A DNA stretch of 64,000 nucleotides from Myxococcales bacterium 68-20. GTDB taxonomy: Bacteria; Myxococcota_A; Polyangia; Polyangiales; Polyangiaceae. The notes beneath the pieces are model-generated. The model searched no databases. It saw only the letters and a program-made list of their open reading frames with translations, and was not told where the DNA came from. Both the position numbers and the translations under genes were made by a program. Below, piece after piece: positions 10,062-18,803 of the stretch (position 1 is its first letter; each line of letters starts with the position of its first letter). The stretch spans positions 372,001 to 436,000 of the forward strand of contig MKVQ01000005.1 in NCBI GenBank assembly GCA_001899635.1, written 5' to 3'.

Positions 10062-11411
10062 CTACTTGCAGGTCGCGCCGATCGGCGGTCCGGACGCCGG
10101 CGCCGCCCAGCTCCAGATCGAGGACTTGATGCGCGGATAGTACATCGTGAACGAGTAACACATCTCGTCCGCGGTCTTTTCGCCGAAGCGGACCGGCTCG
10201 CCGGTGTTGTTCGTCCAGCTGCACTTGGTGCGGATGACGTCGCCGGACTTCGTCGTCGCGTTGATCGGCAGCCACGCCTGGGCGTCGAAGGAGTACAGGG
10301 GCATCGTCCCGAGATCGACTTCGGGCCCGCCGTCCTTCGGCGTGAGCGTCGTCGACATCGCGACGCCGATCTTGTGCATGTGGGGCATCGCCGCGAACAG
10401 GTGCAGGTTGGCGAAGGCCGACGGCACCGTGAGGGCGCAGTCGATCGAGTACTGGCCGCCCTGCCCGGGCGCCGCGGGGATCGTGAAGTCTTGGGAGCCG
10501 AACGCCATCACATCCGCCTCGTATTGGCGTGGCGCGGACGTGCAGAGGTCGATCCTGCTCTTGTCCTTCTTGCCCTTCAGCTTCTGCGGGTTCGAGTAGT
10601 GCATTTGCGCGACGTAGTGCGTCGGCTTCGCCGGGTCGGTCGAGATCGGGAAGCCGGCCTCCGGCGGCAGCTCGAGGGGCTTCACGCCCGGCGCCCAGCC
10701 GAGGACCATCCGCCACGTCACCGCGCTGCCGGCGCTGCACGGGGTCGGCACGCCCGAGACCTTGCTCGGGGCCTCGTAGAGCACGATGTGATGCGTGATC
10801 TCGGTGTTGTCGATCACCGGCACGAACGCCGTGATGTGCGCCGCCTGCTCCTGCGAGAGATCGACGCCCCAGCAGACGTACTCGTCGCCCGCGTCCTCCG
10901 GCATCTCCCACTCCGACTCGGGCGCGAGCGAGAGGCTCGGCGTGCACGAGACACCGTCTGGCCGCGTCGTCGTCGTGTTCCCGCAGGTCTCCGGACCGCG
11001 AGGCGCTCCGCTGGCCACCCAGTCGGCGATCGCCTGGCGATTGGCCTCGGACAGGCGCGCGTTCGGCACCGGCGGCATCGGCTTGGCTTCGTCGGCGATA
11101 CGCGCAGCAACGAGCTCGTAGACCTTCTTCGAAGGATCGGTCGCCGCCGGCGCCTGGAGCTGATCCCAGGTCAAGAGCGGCATCGGCGAGCCGAACTGCG
11201 GAGGCGCCGCATGGCACGAGCGGCAGTTGTCCGCGAGGATCTTGTCGACGTCGCACGGCAGCCCCGACGACAAGCCGGACTGTGTTCCCCCCGCGTCGCC
11301 ATCGCGCGGGCCGCTCTTCGACGGCCCCGCGGACGAAGATCCGCCACAAGCGCCCGCAAGGAGGAGCACGCACGGGATCGCGAGGCCGAGAGCGATGGAC
11401 GGGCGGAGCAT
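10062..11411 (-). CDS. Lipoprotein with cytochrome c motif and PHM-like copper monooxygenase fold
   Basis: A signal peptide ends in LLLAGAC (lipobox). Residues 50-145 form a small cytochrome c-like domain with one heme motif, CRSCH (63-67), and a downstream Met in PMPPVP. The rest resembles copper type II ascorbate-dependent monooxygenases (peptidylglycine hydroxylase/dopamine hydroxylase). All expected copper ligands can be picked out: His-His 207-208 (ITHHIVLY), His 271 (VAQMHYSNP), His 344 and 346 (AMPHMHKIG) and Met 417 (ADEMCYSF). Several Cys pairs suggest disulfides. It would act in the periplasm or at the outer surface, possibly hydroxylating a small molecule with electrons delivered through heme instead of ascorbate; that coupling is inference. 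It stands alone, downstream of efp on the same strand with a terminator between. Confidence 0.82.
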   Translation of the reverse strand: MLRPSIALGLAIPCVLLLAGACGGSSSAGPSKSGPRDGDAGGTQSGLSSGLPCDVDKILADNCRSCHAAPPQFGSPMPLLTWDQLQAPAATDPSKKVYELVAARIADEAKPMPPVPNARLSEANRQAIADWVASGAPRGPETCGNTTTTRPDGVSCTPSLSLAPESEWEMPEDAGDEYVCWGVDLSQEQAAHITAFVPVIDNTEITHHIVLYEAPSKVSGVPTPCSAGSAVTWRMVLGWAPGVKPLELPPEAGFPISTDPAKPTHYVAQMHYSNPQKLKGKKDKSRIDLCTSAPRQYEADVMAFGSQDFTIPAAPGQGGQYSIDCALTVPSAFANLHLFAAMPHMHKIGVAMSTTLTPKDGGPEVDLGTMPLYSFDAQAWLPINATTKSGDVIRTKCSWTNNTGEPVRFGEKTADEMCYSFTMYYPRIKSSIWSWAAPASGPPIGATCK

Positions 11412-11516
11412 CAGCCAGAAGGATGCTCTAGCTCGGCCGTTCGAGCAAACCCCGCGGCGAGGCGCGCGCCGATCGCTCGCACCCTGTCGGGGAGGATCGC
11501 GCGGCTCGAAAACGAC

Positions 11517-11546
11517 GCGAGGCGACGAGCAAGCTCGTCGCCTCGC
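11517..11546 (-). terminator. Rho-independent terminator of efp
   Basis: GCGAGGCGACGAG and CTCGTCGCCTCGC form a perfect 13-bp stem with a 4-nt loop (CAAG). Reading on the minus strand, the stem is followed by GTCGTTTTC, a short U-tract. It lies 47 nt after the efp stop, so it should end the efp transcript. Confidence 0.75.
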
Positions 11547-11593
11547 ACAACGTCACGTGCGACGCCCTCGTCGCGACGTGAGCTCCGGCGCTG

Positions 11594-12157
11594 CTACTTG
11601 TTGACGCGCTCGAGGTAGTCGCCCGACGACGTGTCGATCTTGATCCACTCGCCCTCCTTGATGAAGAGCGGGACGTTGACCGTGGCGCCGGTGATGAGCG
11701 TGGCCGGCTTGGAGGCTCCGCTCGCGGTGTCACCCTTGATACCGGGCTCGCTCGAGACGACCTGCATGACGACGTTCGGCGGCATGTCGATGCCGATCGC
11801 GTTTCCGTTGAAGAGCGTGACCTCGACGTCGAGCCCTTCCGAAAGGAACCGCGACTCGTCGCCGACCTTGTCCTTGGCCACGTAGATCTGATCGCCCGTG
11901 TTCGTGTCCATGAAGACGTAGTTGTCGCCCTCTTCCCACGAGTACGTCATCTTGCGGTCTTCGACGTCCGCCAGCTCGACGCTATCGCCCGACTTCCAGG
12001 TCTTCTCGAGCAGGTTGCCGTTCGTGAGGTTGCGGACGCGGCAGCGCGTGAACGACTGTCCCTTGCCCGGCTTGACGAACTGATGCTCGAGAATGTGGAA
12101 CGGCACTCCGTCAATCTGGATCTTGAGCCCTTTGCGGATGTCGGTCGTGCTGGCCAT
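11594..12157 (-). CDS. efp: Translation elongation factor P
   Basis: The 187-residue length matches EF-P. The first domain carries FVKPGKGQSFTRCRVRNL, where the Lys of PGKGQ (about residue 34) is the site that EpmA-type enzymes beta-lysylate. The OB domains follow (YVFMDTNTGDQIYV, ATLITGATVNVPLFIKEGEW). EF-P binds between the P and E sites and relieves stalling at consecutive prolines, which fits the proline-rich proteins in this window. ATG at 12157 (MASTTDIRKGLK) is chosen over the longer open frame because it matches the normal N terminus. No epmA/epmB is adjacent. It is divergent from the TPR membrane protein, with 221 bp between. Confidence 0.97.
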   Translation of the reverse strand: MASTTDIRKGLKIQIDGVPFHILEHQFVKPGKGQSFTRCRVRNLTNGNLLEKTWKSGDSVELADVEDRKMTYSWEEGDNYVFMDTNTGDQIYVAKDKVGDESRFLSEGLDVEVTLFNGNAIGIDMPPNVVMQVVSSEPGIKGDTASGASKPATLITGATVNVPLFIKEGEWIKIDTSSGDYLERVNK

Positions 12158-12378
12158 GGTTTTCGTGTGGGGAGTTACCACGTCGCCCGACACGCCAGCA
12201 AGACGGATGGCTGTGCGAGGCGTCTTCTTCCCTTGTTTCTCCCCTCGCCTGACCTCCTACCCGCCGTCTGCCTGCCGTCCCGCCCTGCCCGTCGGGATCG
12301 GCAGCCCAACCGCAGCGGAGCGGTGGATCGGCTGCGGATTTCGACCTCGACCAGCGCCGTGCTAAGAGCGCCGCCGCG

Positions 12379-13242
12379 ATGGTTCACGAGGTCGACGAGG
12401 AGCTCCGCGAAATCAAGCGCGAGATCATCGAGTCGCGAGGGCTCGTCATCAAGACGAACAACCTCACGAACGCGCTCAGCGCTGACATCAAGTCGATCGC
12501 GAAGCGCCAGCAGACGTACGAGCGCCGCATCTCCTGGAACAGCGCGACGGCGTACCTCGTCTTCGTCGTCGTGGTGTTCGCCGCGCTGAAGCTCGCGTGG
12601 GACGCTCGCGTCGACCAGATCAAGGCCGAGACCGAGCAGCGCGCCCAGGACAACGACCGCCTCCGCAAGGAGCAACGCGAGACGCAGAAGCGCGACGAGG
12701 ACCGCTCGCGCGCCGAGGCTCGCGCGGCGCAGTTCTACGACCTGGTCCGGCAGGGCAAGCGCGTCGAGCTCGTCGAGCAGTGGGAGCAAGTCAAGAAGGA
12801 GCCGCTCAGCAAGGCGGAGCTCGCGATGTTCACGGACGCGGTCGAGCGCGCCCGCAACGAGCTCGCCGGCCAGCTCTACCAGCAGGGCATGGACAAGGTC
12901 CGCGTCCAGCGCTGGCAGGAGGCGGCGACCGCCTTCGAGGAGTCGCTCAAGTACAAGGACGACTCCGCGATCGCTCCCTCGGTTCACCTCGGGCTCTCGG
13001 ACGCGTACCGCCACCTCAATCGCCAGCGAGAGGCGATCCCGATCCTCACGCTCCTCGCCGAGAACCCGGTCGACAAGGAAGTGCACGACGACGCGCTCTC
13101 CCTCCTCGCGTGGTGCCAGATGGACACGCAGGCGTGGAACGACGCCAAGAACACGTGGCGCACCCTGATCCGCCGCTTCCCCGAGTCACGGTTCGCCGGC
13201 GAAGCAAAGATGCAGCTCGCGCAGCTGCAGCTGATGCACTGA
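12379..13242 (+). CDS. Membrane-anchored coiled-coil/TPR protein, unknown function
   Basis: The 287-residue product has a cytoplasmic N-terminal helix, one membrane segment at about residues 56-73 (ATAYLVFVVVVFAALKLAW), a highly charged coiled coil (about 78-120, rich in K/E/R/Q), and C-terminal tetratricopeptide-type helices (RWQEAATAFEESLKYKDD, SDAYRHLNRQREAIPIL, PESRFAGEAKMQLAQLQL). The C-terminal part resembles the tol-pal/YbgF-like TPR module, but the full layout is not one I can name. It probably tethers or organises a complex at the inner membrane. It is convergent with the DUF4388/J-domain gene. Confidence 0.75.
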   Translation: MVHEVDEELREIKREIIESRGLVIKTNNLTNALSADIKSIAKRQQTYERRISWNSATAYLVFVVVVFAALKLAWDARVDQIKAETEQRAQDNDRLRKEQRETQKRDEDRSRAEARAAQFYDLVRQGKRVELVEQWEQVKKEPLSKAELAMFTDAVERARNELAGQLYQQGMDKVRVQRWQEAATAFEESLKYKDDSAIAPSVHLGLSDAYRHLNRQREAIPILTLLAENPVDKEVHDDALSLLAWCQMDTQAWNDAKNTWRTLIRRFPESRFAGEAKMQLAQLQLMH

Positions 13243-13271
13243 TCGCGAGCCCCGCGCCCGCCGGCTCGCGA
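13243..13271. terminator. Hairpin between convergent genes
   Basis: TCGCGAGCC and GGCTCGCGA form a 9-bp perfect stem starting just after the stop of the TPR protein and before the converging end of the DUF4388 gene. It has no U-tract. Confidence 0.45.
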
Positions 13272-13326
13272 CAGCACCAGCCGGTGCCGGTGACTCGCAC
13301 ACGCGAGCCGCGAGCGCTCGCCGCAT

Positions 13327-14067
13327 TCAGGCGACGAGCGATCGATACGCGGCCGTGACCTCGGAGAAGCGGACGGACAGCGCGCGCCGCTCCTCGTGGG
13401 TGGCCTCGGGATGCAGATCGGGGTGGTACTCGCGGACGAGGCGACGGTAGGCCCGCTTGATGTCGTCGGCGGGAGCGCCGGCGGACAGGCCGAGCGCCCG
13501 ATAGGCGACGAGCCGGGTGGTGTCGAAGCTCCCGGGGAGACCGCTCGACGGGCGCGCAGAGCGGGAGCTCGCGCTCGAAGACGAAGGCGCGCGATCGCGC
13601 GCGCGCTTCTTGCCCGTGAGGAACTCCGGAGCGTCGAGCGGCTCGTCGACGAGCGCGCCGCGCGGCGGACGCACGGTGACCCGATAGTGGACCTGCGCGT
13701 CGACGAGATCCTCGAGCATCTGGAGACGGAGCATCAACTGCCGGCGAAGGGCCCGGCCGACGATCTCGGGCGAGAGATGGAAATCGCGGACGAGGACCTC
13801 GCCGTGCAGGCGGCGCGACGCCATCGCGCGGAGGAGCGAGCGACGGAGCGTGTCGTCGTCGACATGCTCGTCCCGACGCAGGATCTCGCCGAGCGACGCA
13901 GCGGCGCGGTCGACCTCGACCGCGGTGACGAGACCGCTTGCAAGATGCACGCGATGAACGCGTCCACCCGCCTCGACGAGCTCGAGCGTCCCACTCACGC
14001 GCCCGCGATGGAGCGAGCCGAGAAGGTCGCCGAGGGTCGTCGCCTTGAGGCGCCCCGGGAGCTGCAT
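13327..14067 (-). CDS. DUF4388 protein with C-terminal J domain
   Basis: The 246 residues split into an N-terminal PatA-like/DUF4388 region (residues 1-130, MQLPGRLKATTLGDLLGSLH and GRVSGTLELVEAGGRVHRV), a Ser/Arg-rich linker (about 150-185), and a DnaJ-type J domain (about 186-246) whose loop has the essential His-Pro-Asp (EYHPDLHP, 215-217). The J domain stimulates Hsp70 ATPase, while DUF4388 occurs in gliding and signalling proteins of Myxococcota. The protein therefore looks like a specialised Hsp70 recruiter. No dnaK is present nearby. It lies on the same strand as, and 66 bp downstream of, the small secreted protein. Confidence 0.85.
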   Translation of the reverse strand: MQLPGRLKATTLGDLLGSLHRGRVSGTLELVEAGGRVHRVHLASGLVTAVEVDRAAASLGEILRRDEHVDDDTLRRSLLRAMASRRLHGEVLVRDFHLSPEIVGRALRRQLMLRLQMLEDLVDAQVHYRVTVRPPRGALVDEPLDAPEFLTGKKRARDRAPSSSSASSRSARPSSGLPGSFDTTRLVAYRALGLSAGAPADDIKRAYRRLVREYHPDLHPEATHEERRALSVRFSEVTAAYRSLVA

Positions 14068-14133
14068 GGCTCCGGTGGTAGCAAGCGCGGCCTGGCCCAG
14101 CCAAGAAAGCGGCCGCTGCCGGCTCTAGCCCGG

Positions 14134-14592
14134 CTAGCCGACGTGGACGACGGCGCGGACGTCGACCGTCGCGGGGACGCACCGCGAGCTGGCCGCGTCG
14201 CCGGCCGTCGACGGGTCGCAGACGACCGCACGGATGCGCGCCTTCGCTTCGCCGTTGCCGGGCGTTCGCGCGACGAGACCGAAGGCCCACCGCTGGCTCG
14301 CGGCGTCGCGGTACGTGGCGTCTCCGGGCCCGATCCGGCCCTTGAGCGCGGAGGTGAACGCCGGGAGCTCGAGGATCGCGACGTCGGCCCACGAGATCGA
14401 CCGCCCGCCCGCCGCACGGACCTCGACGGCGCATTTCACGCGGCCAGGCTCCGCCGCGCGCTCGCACGACATCGTGCCTGCCAGCGCCTGCTCCTCTGCG
14501 CGAGGCGGCTCGCTCGCCCGCCCGTCCGTGCTCTGGAGCGCGGCGAAGGCGGCGACCACGGCGCCTACGGAAGCACTTCGATAGCGGAGCAT
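14134..14592 (-). CDS. Secreted hypothetical protein
   Basis: The 152-residue protein begins MLRYRSASVGAVVAAFAALQ, a Sec signal peptide probably cleaved near GRASEPP. Two Cys pairs (MSCERAAEPGRVKCAVEV; VVCDPSTAGDAASSRCVPA) suggest disulfides in a small periplasmic beta protein. No family is recognised. ATG at 14592 is 21 bp from the divergent ATG of the lipoprotein gene at 14614, so the two share one short promoter region. Confidence 0.6.
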   Translation of the reverse strand: MLRYRSASVGAVVAAFAALQSTDGRASEPPRAEEQALAGTMSCERAAEPGRVKCAVEVRAAGGRSISWADVAILELPAFTSALKGRIGPGDATYRDAASQRWAFGLVARTPGNGEAKARIRAVVCDPSTAGDAASSRCVPATVDVRAVVHVG

Positions 14593-14613
14593 CGGTATGG
14601 TAAACCGCGTGGC

Positions 14614-15249
14614 ATGCGAACGCGCGCCTTGGCCCTCGTCCCCATCTTGCTCGCCTCTCTTGCCTGCGACAAGGACGAGAAGGCGAAAGCGCTCGTCGAC
14701 TCCGTCGCGGGCGACGCGGCGACGGCACCGGCAGCGGTCGAATCTGCGCCGCAGGCGCAGCCGCAACCTCAGGAAGCGGGAGCACCTCCGCCGGCAGCGA
14801 CGGTCAAGATGCCCGAGCGCCCCATCCCGAAGCCCCAGACGATGGTCAGCGCGAGCGCGTCCGAAGAGATGCAGATGAAGGCGAGCGGCTACATGGTGGC
14901 GATGCGGGCGCCGCGCCCGGACGATGCGCCCGCCGACGATGCCTTCGCCACCGACCTCGTCGCGAAGCTGAAGCCCGTCGTCCTCGCGATGGACAAGGGC
15001 GCGGACAAGGCGAAGTGGAACCGCGTCGATCTGGTCGCGCAAGGCCGTCAGATCGACATGCTCATGTCGAGCGGCTGCGATGCAAAGACCCCGTTCAACG
15101 CCGTCGTCCAGCGGCTGAACGTCCCGCTGACGACGCTCCTCTCGCATGGCGTGCTCGTCCTCCGCTGCAACGACACGAAGATCCAGTGCCTCCAGAGCGT
15201 CCGCGACCAGGACGACGTCCTCTGCACGACCGCGCCGCGCCGTCGTTGA
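14614..15249 (+). CDS. Lipoprotein, unknown function
   Basis: MRTRALALVPILLASLACDKD is a lipoprotein signal with Cys at residue 18. A low-complexity Ala/Pro/Gln linker follows (about 35-75), then a compact C-terminal region with three Cys (SSGCDAKTPF, LRCNDTKIQCLQS, LCTTAPRRR). No known domain is recognised. It is divergent from, and closely spaced with, the small secreted protein at 14134-14592, and convergent with the large FG-GAP-like lipoprotein. Confidence 0.65.
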   Translation: MRTRALALVPILLASLACDKDEKAKALVDSVAGDAATAPAAVESAPQAQPQPQEAGAPPPAATVKMPERPIPKPQTMVSASASEEMQMKASGYMVAMRAPRPDDAPADDAFATDLVAKLKPVVLAMDKGADKAKWNRVDLVAQGRQIDMLMSSGCDAKTPFNAVVQRLNVPLTTLLSHGVLVLRCNDTKIQCLQSVRDQDDVLCTTAPRRR

Positions 15250-15325
15250 GCCGAGCGGCGGCCGAATGCGCCGCGCCATCGTCGAGTCGGGCGCCGCGCT
15301 CACGCGCTGCGCCCACGCGCGCAGC

Positions 15326-17167
15326 TCAGGGCAGCGTGACGAGCACGGCCGAGCGGCGGCGAATGCACGCGATGCGCGAGCCGCTGTCGTCGATCGTGCA
15401 GCGCCGCACGTCGGCGTAGGGCTCGAGGTCGGACGAACGGACCATCGACCAGCGATCGGGCGCCGGCCGTCCGCGGACGAGGACGCCGCCCGGCATCGCG
15501 AGCGCGAGCGTCTTCGTACCGTGCGAGCGCGGAGAGCCCGGCGGCGGGATCGCGTCGGTGAACGCCGCGAGGGCGGACGCCTCCGGTGGATCGGTCTTGA
15601 TGAGCACCGGCTGCCCCGCGACGATCGCCTCGAGCCCGCGCGGCCCCCATGCGATCGGCACCGCGGGCGCGGGCTCGCCTCGCCCGCTGCTGCACGTCTT
15701 GCCCAGACGCGGAGCGATCGGAAGCACGACGTCGACCATCTCGCCTTCGGCCGTCGGCGCGAACGTGGCGCGGAGCGCGACGCCTTCGCAAGCGTGGTAG
15801 GCCTCGAGCCAGCGGCTCTTGCCATCCGGAGAAAGGACCTCGTCCTTCCACGGAACCATGTCGGCGGGCTCGCCTTCGCCCGTCTCGGGATCGACACGCA
15901 TCACGCTCCTGCCGTACCGGACGAGGAGCTTGCCGGAATGCTCGAACGCGAGCGGCCCCCACTCCGGAGCGCCGCCGTGTGGAGCGTCGACCGGAGCCGA
16001 GAGGATGCGCACGCTCGTCGCCTCCGTCACGGGCGCGACCTCCGCGAGCAGCTTCTGGATCTCCGTGGTCTTCGCTGCCGTCTTCGAGGCGGGCGCGAGC
16101 TGAACCGTCTCCGCGGCGGCGAACGCTCGCAGCGCATCACGCTGCGTGACCCATGCGCGGACCTCGGCCAGACCTGCATCCTCCAGCGGCTTGCTCGTTC
16201 CACACGAGACCGAGCTCCCGCCATGGATCTTCGTGATCCGCGGCGCGCCGCCCTCGACGCACATCGCGCGATACAGCGCGCGCATCTGCTGGACGAGCGG
16301 AGGGACCGACGCCGCCTCCTTCGCCTTGCCCGCGCGCGCGCTCGCCTGAGCGGCGATCGCACGGAGCGACGCCTCCGGCTCGTCGGGATCGCGGCTCGGG
16401 CCCGCCGGGCGATCGAAGAACGCGAGCTTCGCTCCGAGCTTCGGCCCCGCAGCCTCGGGACCGGCTCCACCTTCGATCGCGATCCGGAGCACGACGTCGT
16501 CGATGCCGTCCTTGTCTCGATCCGCAGCGTCCACGTCGATGCTCAGCTTGGGCGCCTCGCGCGGATCCGCCACGATGGCGTCGAAGGCCACGGCCGGCAC
16601 CGGGGCCCCGAGGCGAACGACGACGATCGCCCGCGAACCGACGCCGCGAGGACACGAGCTGCCGATCTCCGCGAATGCCGAGCGCGGCCCGATCTTCTCG
16701 AGGCGCGCGGTCGGGACGCACGACGGCTGAACGCCGAGCGCAGGGCCCGCCGCGATCGCGGCGGCCGGAGCACCGTCGCCGCCGCCTTGGAAGAAGACGA
16801 GCTCGCCGGTCGACGAGCCGGGCTTCCGATCGGCAACGGCCGGCCGCACGATCGCGAGGGCGTCCTTCGTTCCGTCGCCGTCGAAGTCACCGACCAGCGC
16901 GAGCACGATCTCGCGCCCGCCCGCAGTGAGCGTGAGGCCGTTCGTCTGCCAGGACGTCGCGGCCGGCGGCGCGACGAGCGCGGGCTCGACGAGGCCGGCG
17001 GCGCCCGCCTCTTGCATCGAGGCGGCAGGCGCACCGGCACCGGAGTCGACTTCGGCGGCCACCGCTGGCGCATCGGTCGCGGGCGGAACGTACGGATGGT
17101 CGTTCGTGCACGCACGACAGCCGCCCATCAGAGCGGAGACGACCAGGAGGAGACCAAGCCTTCCCAT
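15326..17167 (-). CDS. Large lipoprotein with EF-hand-like/FG-GAP-like segments
   Basis: ATG at 17167 gives MGRLGLLLVVSALMGGCRAC, a lipoprotein signal; upstream in-frame sequence is not convincing. The 613-residue product has an Ala-rich linker, then VGDFDGDGTKDALAIV and DAADRDKDGIDDVVLRI, calcium-binding DxDGD loops typical of FG-GAP/VCBS or dockerin-like repeats. The C-terminal half has beta-propeller-like strands (VMRVDPETGEG, LSPDGKSRWLEAY). It is probably a surface lipoprotein; function unknown. The genome side ends at the repeat-rich intergenic field at 17168. Confidence 0.75.
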   Translation of the reverse strand: MGRLGLLLVVSALMGGCRACTNDHPYVPPATDAPAVAAEVDSGAGAPAASMQEAGAAGLVEPALVAPPAATSWQTNGLTLTAGGREIVLALVGDFDGDGTKDALAIVRPAVADRKPGSSTGELVFFQGGGDGAPAAAIAAGPALGVQPSCVPTARLEKIGPRSAFAEIGSSCPRGVGSRAIVVVRLGAPVPAVAFDAIVADPREAPKLSIDVDAADRDKDGIDDVVLRIAIEGGAGPEAAGPKLGAKLAFFDRPAGPSRDPDEPEASLRAIAAQASARAGKAKEAASVPPLVQQMRALYRAMCVEGGAPRITKIHGGSSVSCGTSKPLEDAGLAEVRAWVTQRDALRAFAAAETVQLAPASKTAAKTTEIQKLLAEVAPVTEATSVRILSAPVDAPHGGAPEWGPLAFEHSGKLLVRYGRSVMRVDPETGEGEPADMVPWKDEVLSPDGKSRWLEAYHACEGVALRATFAPTAEGEMVDVVLPIAPRLGKTCSSGRGEPAPAVPIAWGPRGLEAIVAGQPVLIKTDPPEASALAAFTDAIPPPGSPRSHGTKTLALAMPGGVLVRGRPAPDRWSMVRSSDLEPYADVRRCTIDDSGSRIACIRRRSAVLVTLP

Positions 17168-17989
17168 GGACGAAGCTGAAGCAGGAGCAGAGGAAAAGAC
17201 CACGACGCGAACGGGCTTACCATGGACAACGCTCATGTGGCCCAGTTGCTTTCCGACGAGCCTCGTCGGCGCCCGTCCGTGCGAAAGGGCAGGCCCCGGG
17301 CCGGCGGGAGGTCACCCCGCCCCCGGCGCCGCCTGTGCGTGGCATCCCCCCTCCACGCCACACCGCCCGGTCGTTCAGCAACTAAACGACACCCGAACAG
17401 GACCGCGATGCGGAGCTCGGGAAGCTCCCGGAAGCCGGACGCCGCTTCTCGATCGCCTCGATGGTCGAGCTCACCCCCTGCATCTGGGTTGTCGCGATGG
17501 CCCCGATGGCTTCAACGCATCGATCGCGCCTCGACGGGCGCACCACAGAAACCGGATCCCCGAGCTCGAACCAGTCGAACGACGCCTCGACCGGCACACC
17601 TCGGAGCTCCACGGAAACCGGATACCGAGTTCCACAACAGTTCGACGCCAAGCTCGAATGAGTCGAACGACGCCCGTCGACCGGCGCGCCACGGAGCTCC
17701 ACAGAAGCCGGAGACCTCAGAGCGGCTCATCACTCGCCTGCCGATGGAGCGAGATTGGCGCCAGCGGCTCGTTTCATGTCCGATGACGATTTCGTAGTCC
17801 GCGCTTGACGTCCCTCAGGACGATGGCCGGCCCGAAAGCACGGCTGGGCCTCTCGACAGGGGCGTGCTGGCAACGAGTCGCGTTCTCCGTGGCGATCGCG
17901 CGCGGAAGACCTCGCGACGCGATCCGAGCGGCGATCGCCCGCGGCCTGGGCCTTTCCGTGAGCTGCAAAAGTGCGTGTTAGAAGCGGTC
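17168..17989. other. Intergenic region without a convincing gene
   Basis: Several short open frames exist on both strands, but none shows a start with a ribosome site, a recognisable domain or a signal peptide. The part 17411-17735 is a degenerate repeat field, described separately. The last 120 bp would contain the promoter of the HNH remnant. Confidence 0.6.
17411..17735. repeat. Degenerate tandem repeat, period about 88 bp
   Basis: Landmarks recur with drift. AGCTCGAAccAGTCGAACG at 17563 returns as AGCTCGAAtgAGTCGAACG at 17651. GAAACCGG or GAAGCCGG follows GGAGCTCCAC at about 17613 and 17703, with more diverged versions near 17430 and 17547. Two copies are clear and one or two more are eroded. 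No frame is kept across copies. Confidence 0.65.
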
Positions 17990-18803
17990 ATGGACAAGGC
18001 GGGGGATCTGTCCGACGAGGAGCTGCTTGCGCGCGTGCGCGGGCATGTCGGCAAGGGAAACGTCTGGTGCGCGGAGCTCATCGCGTATCTCGTCGAGGTC
18101 GACGAGCGGAGGCTCGATCGGGTTCACGCGTGCTCGTCGATGTGGGATTTCTGCACGCGCAAGCTCGGAATGAGCGAGGGCGAGGCGCACCGTCGAATCG
18201 CGGCGGCGCGCACCGTCCGGCGCTTTCCCCAGCTGCTCGGGTACATCGAGCGGGGGCGACATCCACCTCTGTGCTCTCTACGCACTGCGGAAGCACCTGA
18301 CGAGCGACAACGTCGACGAGCGAACGATGTGGCCCGTAGTGCCCACGCGTGCAACGAAGGCGTCGCGAGCGGGATCTCGGTATGTCCGGACAGAGCTGCG
18401 GCGAGAGGTCTTCGCGCGAGATGGCGACCAGTGCACCTACGTGGGCCCTGACGGCGATCGCTGCCCCGCGCGCGGGTACCTCGAGCTGGATCACATCCGC
18501 CCAAAGGCGCGCGGAGGGACGGAGACGGCAGCCAACCTCCGAGTGAGACGCAGAGCACACAACGCGCTCTACGCCGAGCAGGTCTTCGGCCGGGCGCACA
18601 TCGCTAGCCGCATGGACTTGCGACGGCGGAAGTGCGCGCTGCCGCCCCCAGCCTCCTTCGAGACTGTGGCCCGAGGTCTGCGGACCATGGGCTTTCGCGA
18701 GCCCGAAGCCCGTCGAGCACTCGAGACGCTCGCGAAGAAGCGCGACATGGGAGCCGCTCCCGTCGAGGCTATCCTCCGTGAAGCGCTGCTCGTTCTCACG
18801 TAG
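17990..18803 (+). pseudogene. Decayed DUF222/HNH endonuclease gene
   Basis: ATG 17990 opens MDKAGDLSDEELLARVRGHV with the helical N-terminal domain typical of DUF222-HNH proteins (CSSMWDFCTRKLGMSEGEAH). Near residue 88 the frame breaks in a run of five Gs (18252-18256). Dropping one G restores IERGDIHLCALYALRKHLTS, and the new frame runs into the HNH domain at 18327-18803: REVFARDGDQCTYVGPDG, CPARGYLELDHIRPKARGG and the closing RRAHN. Besides the frameshift, the stretch between the two domains is much shorter than in intact relatives, where well over 100 residues usually separate them, so an internal deletion is likely. The HNH catalytic core (DH, N, H) itself looks intact. Confidence 0.75.
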
